Below, in pieces: positions 1-6,414 of a stretch of 8,183 bases of DNA. The notes under the pieces were generated by a model that had not been told where the DNA came from, did no database searches, and worked only from the letters and a program-made list of their open reading frames with translations. This DNA is from an uncultured Mycoplasmatota bacterium (GTDB taxonomy: Bacteria > Bacillota_I > Bacilli_A > RF39 > UBA660). A program made the translations under genes and the position numbers. How positions within the stretch are numbered: the first letter of the stretch is position 1; each line of letters opens with the position of its first letter. The stretch is from assembly GCA_900546715.1 (NCBI GenBank), contig UREA01000048.1:1-8183 (forward strand). Reading direction: 5' to 3'.

Positions 1-2520
1 AATGTAACAGATCCAAATGGAACTAAACTAGAAAACATAACAGGATTAGTTCATCATGAAAATGGTTTTGATATAACAACAAGAACTGGAGGATTCTTAA
101 TAGCAAGTGATTATGTAATAACTGCAAGTGATATAGCAGAAGTCCAAACCTGGAATGTAGAAATAACTCTAGCTAATTTAGATAGTAATCAAAATGCTAA
201 TATGAATAAAACATTTAGTGCAAAATTATATTTAACTCAAGATAAAATGAGTAGTTATAATCCAGTTCAAGTAACAAGTGTAAATGCAACACCAACATAT
301 AACTCAATAGATACAACTCTTAATTTAAGCAATGGAACAGCAGATGCAAAAAAGTACTATTTTGGTATAGAAGAAAGTAATACAACAACAGGATATATCA
401 ATAACAATAATGGAGTAGTAAAACTAAATAATAAAATATTAGCTTCAGCAGATACAGTAGAATACATAGAAAGTGATACACCAAACTATAAATTTACAAA
501 TTTAAAAGAAAATACCGAATATACAATATATAGTTATGTAGTAGATGAAAATGATATAAAATCAAATGTGTATGAAACAAACATAACAACAAGTGAATAT
601 AATTTGGCAACAATAGATAGTGTAGAACATTCAGTAACATTAAATAGTATAACTCTAACAGTGAATGCATCTAGTGGTGATGGAACAATAACAAAATATA
701 TGTATTCCAAAGACAATGGAAATTCATGGGAAGAATCAAATAGTAATACACATACCTTTACAGGATTAAATGATACAACAGAATATAAGATAAAAATAAA
801 AGTAGTAGATAGCAATGGAAGAGAATCAGCAGAATACTATGAAGCAATATTAACAGAAACATATATTCTACCAGTTGTTGCAAATGTAGAATATGAAACA
901 ACATATAATTCAATAACATTAACACCATCTGGAACAGATGGAACAAATGTAATAGACCATTATGAATATTCCATAAATAATGGAAATTATCAAACAAATA
1001 ATGTATTTAATGGATTAAATGAAAGTACACAATATACTATCAATGTCAAAGCCATTGATAGTAATGGAAGAGAATCAAATCCATATACAATAGAAGTAAC
1101 AACAGATACATATAAAGTACCAGTAATAAGTAATGTAACAACAAGTAGTACAGCAAATAGTATAACAATAAATGTGAGTGCAACACCTGGTGATGGAACA
1201 ATAACCAAATATATGTATTCAAGAGATAATGGAAGTAATTGGTATGAATCAACAAGTAATACATATACATTTAATAATTTAACAAGTAATACAACATTTT
1301 ATGTCCAAGTAAAAGTAGTGGACAATAACGGAAGGGAATCAGCAATAAGCAATACAACAGTAACTACGCAATATATAAATCCAGTAGTAAATAGTGTAAG
1401 TACAAGTAATATAACATCAAATAGTGTAAGATTAACAGTTAATGCAACTGCAGGAAGTAATAGCATAGCAACATATTACTACTCAAATAACAATGGATCA
1501 AGTTATGTATCAAGTAGTAGTAATACTTATACATTTAGTGGATTATCTGCAGGAACAACATATAACTTTAGAGTATATGTTGTAGATAGTGGTAGTGTTA
1601 AATCAAATGAATCAACAACTAGTGCAACAACAAATAATCCAACCTTTGCGGATATATGTAATAATAGAAATAATTTAGCAAACTGTATAATGGACTTTTA
1701 TAATGATTATAGTTCTGATTTAACCAAAATATATTATCATAGTAGTAGTTTAGTAAATGGAGCTGGAGATAATTCATATAGATATGCCGGAGCAAGTGAT
1801 GAAGTAAATAATTATGTATGTTTTGGATCAGATGCATCGACATGTCCAAATGATAATTTGTATCGAATAATAGGGGTATTTGATAATGAAATAAAATTAG
1901 TAAAAGCAGATTATGCAAATGCTAATTTGTTAAGTACTGGAGGAGCATACGCCACTTCTTTTAGTTCGAGCGGATATCAAAATTATGCAGGTGAATTGAC
2001 AACAATAGATAGTTATTATTGGGGAAGCATTCCCAATAATTGGTATGATTCTGATTTGTTTATAACAAACTTAAATGATTATTTCTATAATGAACTATCT
2101 TATACTTGGAGAAATAAGATTGTTGCTTATCCGTGGTATACAGCAGGTTATAGTACAAGTGATGCTACACCAGCACAATTTGAAAATGCAGAAAGTAGTG
2201 GAATGACTATGGATAGTAATGTAGGTTTAATGTATGTAAGTGACTACGGGTTTGCAGCAAGTAATACGTTTTGGGAATATGATTTAAGTTTTTTTGATAA
2301 TTGCATAAATAATAATTGGCTTTTTTTAGGTGTAAATGAATGGACTATGTCTCGATTAAGTTCATCTCCTCTTTATGTATTTGCTATTAGTAGCACCGGT
2401 GCTGTAAATCAACGCTATGTTGAACTTGATATTGCAGTCCGGCCAGTCTTTTACCTTAACTCCAATGTAACTTATGTCAGCGGATCTGGCACAGAATCTG
2501 ACCCTATTCGCATAAATTAA
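1..2520 (+). CDS. Large surface/secreted protein with fibronectin-III-like repeats, 5' partial
   Basis: The reading frame is open from base 1 to the TAA at 2518-2520 (839 residues visible), so the Met codon at 202 is internal and the true start, with any signal peptide, lies upstream. After an N-terminal beta-rich stretch come about five repeats of 80-110 residues (roughly bases 265-600, 601-880, 880-1125, 1126-1388 and 1390-1640). They share the fibronectin-III pattern 'NSITLTV...TFTGLNDTTEY...VVDSNGRES'. Bases 1645-2517 encode a different domain, rich in Tyr, Trp, Asn and Ser, with motifs NLYRIIGVF, VGLMYVSDYGFAAS, NNWLFLG and AVRPVFYLNS. I recall similar C-termini in surface proteins of uncultured gut Bacillota; this is memory, not a search. 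There is no LPXTG signal or C-terminal membrane anchor. A role in adhesion or ligand binding outside the cell is inferred. The gene is unrelated in function to the sporulation cluster that follows 46 bases later. Confidence 0.85.
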   Translation, partial: NVTDPNGTKLENITGLVHHENGFDITTRTGGFLIASDYVITASDIAEVQTWNVEITLANLDSNQNANMNKTFSAKLYLTQDKMSSYNPVQVTSVNATPTYNSIDTTLNLSNGTADAKKYYFGIEESNTTTGYINNNNGVVKLNNKILASADTVEYIESDTPNYKFTNLKENTEYTIYSYVVDENDIKSNVYETNITTSEYNLATIDSVEHSVTLNSITLTVNASSGDGTITKYMYSKDNGNSWEESNSNTHTFTGLNDTTEYKIKIKVVDSNGRESAEYYEAILTETYILPVVANVEYETTYNSITLTPSGTDGTNVIDHYEYSINNGNYQTNNVFNGLNESTQYTINVKAIDSNGRESNPYTIEVTTDTYKVPVISNVTTSSTANSITINVSATPGDGTITKYMYSRDNGSNWYESTSNTYTFNNLTSNTTFYVQVKVVDNNGRESAISNTTVTTQYINPVVNSVSTSNITSNSVRLTVNATAGSNSIATYYYSNNNGSSYVSSSSNTYTFSGLSAGTTYNFRVYVVDSGSVKSNESTTSATTNNPTFADICNNRNNLANCIMDFYNDYSSDLTKIYYHSSSLVNGAGDNSYRYAGASDEVNNYVCFGSDASTCPNDNLYRIIGVFDNEIKLVKADYANANLLSTGGAYATSFSSSGYQNYAGELTTIDSYYWGSIPNNWYDSDLFITNLNDYFYNELSYTWRNKIVAYPWYTAGYSTSDATPAQFENAESSGMTMDSNVGLMYVSDYGFAASNTFWEYDLSFFDNCINNNWLFLGVNEWTMSRLSSSPLYVFAISSTGAVNQRYVELDIAVRPVFYLNSNVTYVSGSGTESDPIRIN
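601..1640 (+). repeat. Tandem fibronectin-III-like repeat DNA
   Basis: Four successive fn3-like units in the surface-protein gene are related at DNA level as well as protein level. The clearest case is 676-720 against 1189-1233: 45 aligned bases with four differences by my count, coding GDGTITKYMYS followed by a Lys/Arg-Asp-Asn-Gly turn. The unit-ending block for DSNGRES or DNNGRES recurs near 806-828, 1055-1077 and 1319-1341. Alternate units (second and fourth) are most alike, suggesting duplication of a two-unit block or gene conversion. Unit borders are approximate. Confidence 0.75.
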
Positions 2521-2522
2521 GC

Positions 2523-2530
2523 CATACAAT
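2523..2530 (+). promoter_or_regulatory. Candidate sigma-E-type -10 element before yqfC
   Basis: CATACAAT lies three bases after the stop codon of the surface-protein gene and 37 bases before the yqfC start. It matches the -10 consensus of the mother-cell sporulation factor sigma-E as known in Bacillus subtilis, where yqfC and yqfD belong to the sigma-E regulon. I see no good -35 partner: the CTATTCG region around 2504-2510 is a poor match at about 12 bases spacing. The call therefore rests on the -10 box and the identity of the genes behind it. Confidence 0.35.
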
Positions 2531-2547
2531 CTATAAAACATTCATAT

Positions 2548-2598
2548 AATTAATAAGGTGATAATCATGCATATGAAAGATAGCCTTATTAATTTTTT
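2548..2598 (+). promoter_or_regulatory. Hairpin with T-run covering the yqfC ribosome-binding site
   Basis: AATTAATAAGG (2548-2558) and CCTTATTAATT (2584-2594) form a perfect 11-bp inverted repeat, extendable by one T-G pair. The 23-base loop contains both candidate ATG starts of yqfC. The 5' arm contains the AAGG of its Shine-Dalgarno sequence. The 3' arm runs into six T residues (2593-2598). In RNA this could terminate read-through from the upstream surface-protein gene, or hide the ribosome-binding site of yqfC, or both. The stem is AT-rich apart from two GC pairs, so its strength as a terminator is uncertain. Confidence 0.5.
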
Positions 2599-2812
2599 AT
2601 ATGATAAAAAATATTTTATTAATATATATGATGAATATATTCATGTATTTAATTATGAAGAATTAATTAGTTTATCAAGTAAAAAAATAGAACTTAAGTT
2701 TAGTAATTTTAAATTAGTTATTGATGGATCAGAGCTATTTATAAATAAAATGTTTCCTAATGAAGTTTTAATTAAAGGAACAATTAATAAAGTGGGTTTT
2801 GTTTATGAATAA
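2567..2812 (+). CDS. yqfC: YabP/YqfC-family sporulation protein
   Basis: This small protein (81 residues) matches the YabP/YqfC family pattern: two short beta-hairpin motifs, with 'NIYDEYIHVFNYEELISL' near residues 19-36, a central 'LVIDGSELFI' and a closing 'EVLIKGTINKVGFVYE'. The family is known from endospore formers, where YqfC is made in the mother cell and needed for efficient sporulation; its biochemical role is not established. ATG 2567 is chosen because AAGGTG (2555-2560) sits six bases upstream. An in-frame GTG at 2558 would lie inside that site, and ATG 2573 would have 12 bases spacing. The stop overlaps the yqfD start by eight bases, and the yqfC-yqfD pairing is itself strong support. 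A hairpin covers its start region. Confidence 0.88.
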   Translation: MHMKDSLINFLYDKKYFINIYDEYIHVFNYEELISLSSKKIELKFSNFKLVIDGSELFINKMFPNEVLIKGTINKVGFVYE

Positions 2813-3953
2813 ATTATTATGGGTTAAATGTAAATGTGATGATTATTATAAATTTATTAATAAAATAAAATATATTAATATAAAAATATTAGAAATAAAA
2901 TATGAACAAGGATATATTTATTTAAAAATAAATAGTAAATACTTAGAAAAGCTAAATAAATATTTAGTTAGTTATAAATTTAGGGTAGTTAAAGTTACTG
3001 GAATATATGATATATTAAATAAAATAAAAAGAAATTATATATTTTGTATATGTTTGCTTATTGGGATAATTCTATTTTTTATCATGAGCAATATGGTCGT
3101 TAAAATAAATATTATTCATGAAAATAGTGAGATTAGAGAGATTATAGCAGATGAATTAGATGAATACGGAATAAAAGTACTAAGTTTTAAGAAAAGTTAT
3201 AAGGAACTTGATAAAATAAGACAGGAAATTTTAGATAAATATCCCGATAAATTAGATTGGATGGAATTTGATGTTGATGGTATGATTATAAATGTTCGAA
3301 TTGAAGAGCGAATTATTACGGATACTAGTAAGGATGATTTAGTATGTAATTTAGTGGCAGCAAAATCTGGAATAATCAATGATATAAAGGTGGAACAAGG
3401 TGAAGCTTTAGTAAATATCAATGACTATGTTAAAGAAGGAGATATTTTAGTTACGGGAGTAATTAATTATAATGAAGAGACCAAAAGAACAACTTGTGCA
3501 AGTGGAGAGATTTATGCGACCACTTGGTATACGGTAGATGTAAAAATTCCTTTTGAATATAGTGAGTATGAGGAAACCGGCAAAAAGAAGTATAATATAG
3601 TTTGGGAAAATGATGGAAATAAAAAGCAAATATTAAGGGAAAGATTTGATTCTTATAACAGTTATCTTAAAAATGTTTTAAAAATATTTGATTTTAATTT
3701 ATATGTTGAAACGGAAATGGAAACTAAAAAAATAACGAAAATATACACGGAAGAAGAGGCCCTAGAAGTAGGTATAAATAAGGCCATAGAAAATGTGAAA
3801 ATAAAACTTGGTGAAAAAGATGAAATAATTGATAAAAAAGTTTTGAAAAAAGTAGTAAATAATAGTACAATGGATATAGAAGTATTTGTTATAGTTAAAG
3901 AATTGATAAGTACACAAGAAGAAATTATAGTAGATACTGAAGAAGGGACTTGA
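2805..3953 (+). CDS. yqfD: YqfD-family sporulation membrane protein
   Basis: The product has 382 residues, the usual size for the YqfD (stage IV sporulation) family. It has a cytoplasmic N-terminal domain (about 1-75), a single membrane segment near residues 78-97 ('FCICLLIGIILFFIMSNMVV'), then a long extracytoplasmic region with 'LDWMEFDVDGMIINVRIEER' and the 'VAAKSGIINDIKVEQGEALV' stretch typical of the family. Its biochemical role is unknown; in sporulating Bacillota it acts with YqfC at mother-cell stages. ATG 2805 is preferred over TTG 2799, because the purine-rich AGTGGG at 2791-2796 is eight bases from the ATG but only two from the TTG. It overlaps yqfC by eight bases and ends with TGA four bases before the next gene. 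In B. subtilis phoH would follow; here it does not. Confidence 0.92.
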   Translation: MNKLLWVKCKCDDYYKFINKIKYINIKILEIKYEQGYIYLKINSKYLEKLNKYLVSYKFRVVKVTGIYDILNKIKRNYIFCICLLIGIILFFIMSNMVVKINIIHENSEIREIIADELDEYGIKVLSFKKSYKELDKIRQEILDKYPDKLDWMEFDVDGMIINVRIEERIITDTSKDDLVCNLVAAKSGIINDIKVEQGEALVNINDYVKEGDILVTGVINYNEETKRTTCASGEIYATTWYTVDVKIPFEYSEYEETGKKKYNIVWENDGNKKQILRERFDSYNSYLKNVLKIFDFNLYVETEMETKKITKIYTEEEALEVGINKAIENVKIKLGEKDEIIDKKVLKKVVNNSTMDIEVFVIVKELISTQEEIIVDTEEGT

Positions 3954-3957
3954 TTAA

Positions 3958-4578
3958 ATGTTTTTAAATACTATTAAATCAATATTAAGTGATAACTGGC
4001 CAGTATTAGTAATATTTATTATAACAATGATTTTAGTTAGATTCTTTTATTTTCGTAATCATCGTGAGAAACTTAGTTTTTATAAAGAATTTATGATGAT
4101 TATTTCTATTTGCTATATTTTCTTATTATTTCAATTATTAACAAAAGTTGAAATGAATAGTGGTAGTGGCTATAACATAATTCCTTTCCAAGAAATTATG
4201 CGCTATGAATTCGGTAGTAGATTATTTATATATAATGTTGTAGGTAACATAGTAGCATTTTTAATATTTGGTTTAATAGTTTCCGCTTATATTAAGCCTA
4301 AAACGGCATTAGCTCCTTTTGTTATATCTTTACTTGTTAGTATTACAGTTGAATTTGTCCAACTAAATATTGGTAGAAGTTTTGATGTTGATGATATAAT
4401 CCTTAACGTCATCGGAGGTTTACTCGGCTATTTACTTTATATAGGTTGTAGTGCTATTTATAAACATCTGCCCGGAGTACTTAAAAATGATGGACTTTAT
4501 AACATAATTTGTTTAATAATTATCGTATTTATGGTATTATATATATTAAGTGTGATGGGAGTTTTTAGTGTTTTATGA
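3958..4578 (+). CDS. VanZ-like family integral membrane protein
   Basis: The 206-residue protein has about five or six hydrophobic segments (near 14-33, 46-62, 91-111, 117-135, 147-165 and 182-204). It carries the VanZ-like signature: NIIPF at 73-77, GNIVAF at 96-101, an acidic residue at E132, and GRSFDVDDIILN followed by GG at 139-154. VanZ of enterococci gives low-level teicoplanin resistance, but most family members are chromosomal genes of unknown function, so resistance should not be assumed. A GAAGGGA ribosome-binding site (3942-3948) lies nine bases before the ATG. Its last codons overlap ybeY in an ATGA junction, so it is probably co-translated with the housekeeping genes. It stands where phoH and yqfF are found in B. 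subtilis. Confidence 0.85.
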   Translation: MFLNTIKSILSDNWPVLVIFIITMILVRFFYFRNHREKLSFYKEFMMIISICYIFLLFQLLTKVEMNSGSGYNIIPFQEIMRYEFGSRLFIYNVVGNIVAFLIFGLIVSAYIKPKTALAPFVISLLVSITVEFVQLNIGRSFDVDDIILNVIGGLLGYLLYIGCSAIYKHLPGVLKNDGLYNIICLIIIVFMVLYILSVMGVFSVL

Positions 4579-5024
4579 ATGATTATAAAATAATTGATGA
4601 ATATGGGTGTAAAATTGACTATAGTTATTTAAATAAAGTTATTGATAAAACTTTAGAGATGGAACATGTGTTATCTTCTAACTTTTCTATTGTTTTTATT
4701 AATGATGAGAAAATGCATGAGTTAAATAAAAACTACCGAGGAATTGATAGAACTACAGATGTATTATCATTTGCATTTGAAGATAACAATAAAATCTGTT
4801 ATAATATAAGGCAGCTTGGAGAAATATATGTATCTATTCCTAAAATGATTAGTCAAGCAAGGGAATATGGACACAGTGAAAAAAGAGAACTCGCATTTTT
4901 AGTAGTTCATGGACTTTTACATTTACTCGGATATGATCATACTTTAGGGATAGAAGAAGAAAAAGAAATGTTCGAAAAACAGGAGTTGGTATTAAATGAA
5001 TTCGAAGAAACAAGAAAAGCATAA
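4575..5024 (+). CDS. ybeY: Endoribonuclease YbeY, 16S rRNA maturation factor
   Basis: The 149-residue product has the zinc-binding motif HGLLHLLGYDH, with the three metal-ligand histidines at 112, 116 and 122. It also has the conserved YRGIDRTTDVLSF (54-66) and LGEIYVS (81-87) blocks, and the length is normal for the family. YbeY is a single-strand-specific RNase involved in 3' maturation of 16S rRNA and in ribosome quality control, acting in the cytoplasm with Era and other 30S assembly factors. The start is set by the ATGA overlap with the VanZ-like gene, which points to translational coupling. The 3' end overlaps dgkA by 29 bases. The neighbour era encodes a functional partner known in other bacteria. 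Confidence 0.96.
   Translation: MNDYKIIDEYGCKIDYSYLNKVIDKTLEMEHVLSSNFSIVFINDEKMHELNKNYRGIDRTTDVLSFAFEDNNKICYNIRQLGEIYVSIPKMISQAREYGHSEKRELAFLVVHGLLHLLGYDHTLGIEEEKEMFEKQELVLNEFEETRKA
4981..4985 (+). promoter_or_regulatory. Ribosome-binding site that sets the dgkA start
   Basis: AGGAG inside the last codons of ybeY, ten bases before ATG 4996. It favours the longer DgkA form over the start at 5029. Confidence 0.6.
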
Positions 5025-5391
5025 AAAGATGAGTTTTAAAAGATTCCTAAATAGTGTTAAATATTCTATTGAAGGATTAAATCATGCATATCGTAATGAA
5101 CAAAGTTTATGGTTACATGCATCTGGAGTAATACTTGCAGTAATTTTAGGAATAGTTTTAAAAATTAACTTTTATGAATGGGCAGTTATAATAGTAGCAT
5201 TTGTCGTAGTTTTAGCAATTGAACTACTTAATACAGCCATTGAAGCAGTAGTTGATTTAGTAACTAAAGAAATTCATCCTTTAGCTAAAATTGCCAAAGA
5301 TTGTGGTTCTGCCGCAGCATTTGTAAGTGGTGTTGCTTCAGCTGTAATTTGCTTAGTTATCTTCTTGCCTAAAATTATTGAGTTGTTTTAG
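4996..5391 (+). CDS. dgkA: Diacylglycerol kinase family membrane protein (probable undecaprenol kinase)
   Basis: The 131-residue protein has the DgkA fold pattern: an N-terminal amphipathic region with YRNE (32-35), a first hydrophobic segment (about 42-56), a second carrying ELLNTAIEAVVDLV (76-89), KDCGSAAAFVS (101-111) and a third segment (about 106-126). E76 and E83 correspond to the conserved catalytic and metal-binding glutamates of the family, and E35 to the N-terminal one. In Gram-positive bacteria this family mainly phosphorylates undecaprenol, recycling the cell-wall lipid carrier; that substrate is inferred from family knowledge. ATG 4996 is chosen because AGGAG (4981-4985) lies ten bases upstream. 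The alternative ATG 5029 has only a weak site. It overlaps ybeY by 29 bases. Confidence 0.93.
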   Translation: MNSKKQEKHKKMSFKRFLNSVKYSIEGLNHAYRNEQSLWLHASGVILAVILGIVLKINFYEWAVIIVAFVVVLAIELLNTAIEAVVDLVTKEIHPLAKIAKDCGSAAAFVSGVASAVICLVIFLPKIIELF

Positions 5392-5400
5392 GGAGGGCTC

Positions 5401-6285
5401 ATGAAAAGTGGGTTTGTAAGTATTATAGGTAGACCTAATGTTGGTAAAAGTACTCTTTTAAATGCAATCATTAATCATAAAGTGGCAATTACTAGTAATG
5501 TTTCTGGAACAACTAGAAATATTATTCAAGGAATTTATAATGAAGAAGGATATCAAATTGTATTTGTTGATACTCCCGGTATTCATAAACCTCAAAATAG
5601 ATTAGGTAAGGTACTAAATAAAGAAGCGCTTTCTATGACTAAAGATGTTGATTTGCTTTTATTTGTTGTAGATATTGCATCAGGCATCGGTAAGGGAGAC
5701 ATGTTTATTTTAAATATGCTTGAGTCTACTGATGTACCAGTAATTTTAGTAATTAATAAAATTGATGAAGTAAGTGATGAATATTTACTTGGGTCTATAG
5801 ATAAATATAAAAATATTTATCCATTTGTGGAAATTGTACCGGTATCAGCTTTAAAGTTTGATAATATTAGAAGATTAATTGAAGTAATAAAGAAATATTT
5901 ACATGATGAAGTACAGTATTTTCCAGAAGATTATTATACTAGTAGTTCTCTTAAATTTATGGTTAGTGAAATTGTCCGCGAAAAGTTACTCATGCTAACC
6001 GAAGATGAAGTTCCGCATTCTATTACTTGTTATACAACAAAATTTACAGAGAAAAAAGACATAATTAATATCAATGTTGATATCATAGTTGATAGAGATT
6101 CTCTAAAAAGAATTGTAATTGGTAAAAATGGTAGTATGCTAAAGACTGTTGGAACGCTAGCAAGGCGTGATATTCAAGAATTAGTAGGCAAGCAAGTATA
6201 TTTAGAGTTATTTGTTAAAACTATTAAAAACTGGAAAGAGAAAGAAAAATATTTAATTGAACTTGGTTTTATTGATAATGAATAA
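5401..6285 (+). CDS. era: GTPase Era, 30S subunit assembly
   Basis: The 294-residue protein is full length for Era. The GTPase domain shows G1 GRPNVGKST (10-18), the G2 region SNVSGTTRN (32-40), G3 DTPG (57-60), G4 NKID (119-122) and G5 SAL (149-151). The C-terminal KH RNA-binding domain has the IGKNG loop (240-244) and the closing VYLELFVKTIKNWKE block (266-280) that is typical of Era and separates it from other TrmE/EngA-type GTPases. Era binds the 3' end of 16S rRNA and couples GTP hydrolysis to small-subunit maturation. A GGGAGG site (5391-5396) that overlaps the last base of the dgkA stop lies four bases before the ATG. The cytidine deaminase gene that separates dgkA and era in B. subtilis is absent. 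Confidence 0.98.
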   Translation: MKSGFVSIIGRPNVGKSTLLNAIINHKVAITSNVSGTTRNIIQGIYNEEGYQIVFVDTPGIHKPQNRLGKVLNKEALSMTKDVDLLLFVVDIASGIGKGDMFILNMLESTDVPVILVINKIDEVSDEYLLGSIDKYKNIYPFVEIVPVSALKFDNIRRLIEVIKKYLHDEVQYFPEDYYTSSSLKFMVSEIVREKLLMLTEDEVPHSITCYTTKFTEKKDIININVDIIVDRDSLKRIVIGKNGSMLKTVGTLARRDIQELVGKQVYLELFVKTIKNWKEKEKYLIELGFIDNE

Positions 6286-6325
6286 AATTAAAAAATTTTA
6301 CCCAATATATAATTAGGTGATAAAT

Positions 6326-6412
6326 TTGAATAAAAAGGATGCATGGAAAAAATTTGCTAGTAGTGGTAAAATTGAAGATTATTTAGAATATAAAAAAATT
6401 AAGAAGGGATAA
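6326..6412 (+). CDS. yqzL: YqzL-like microprotein (28 residues)
   Basis: A TTG-started frame of 28 codons reads MNKKDAWKKFASSGKIEDYL and then EYKKIKKG. AGGTGA (6315-6320) lies five bases upstream of the TTG. The pattern of an early Trp-x-x-Phe, then Ser-Gly-x-Ile-x-x-Tyr-Leu, then a short lysine-rich tail resembles the YqzL family, small proteins of unknown function encoded between era and recO in Bacillus and relatives. The position here is the same. The tail carries the AAGGGA (6404-6409) that serves as ribosome-binding site for recO, and the stop is two bases from the recO start, so translation may be coupled. The protein is shorter than the roughly 45-50 residues I recall for Bacillus YqzL. 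Confidence 0.72.
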   Translation: MNKKDAWKKFASSGKIEDYLEYKKIKKG

Positions 6413-6414
6413 AA

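Noticed and set aside
534..1918. Several open frames of 70-100 codons on the minus strand opposite the surface-protein gene
   Set aside because: They are rich in Leu, Tyr and His, as expected from antisense reading of a repetitive AT-rich gene, and have no ribosome-binding sites or family features.
2558..2566. GTG at 2558 as the yqfC start
   Set aside because: It lies inside the AAGGTG ribosome-binding site that serves ATG 2567.
3197..3629. Minus-strand open frames inside yqfD
   Set aside because: They lie wholly within a well supported gene and show no family features.
3958..4578. Glycopeptide (teicoplanin) resistance gene
   Set aside because: VanZ-like similarity alone does not show resistance. 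No vanR, vanS, vanH, vanA, vanX or vanY gene is nearby, and most family members are chromosomal genes of unknown role.
6284..6301. TAAAATT-AAAA-AATTTTA hairpin after era as a terminator
   Set aside because: The stem is only A/T with no T-run after it, and yqzL and recO follow closely as expected for one transcript.
6272..6313. TTGATA ... TATAAT as a promoter for yqzL-recO
   Set aside because: TATAAT (6308-6313) is a good -10, but TTGATA is about 30 bases away and nothing at 17 bases fits a -35. Background AT richness explains it.
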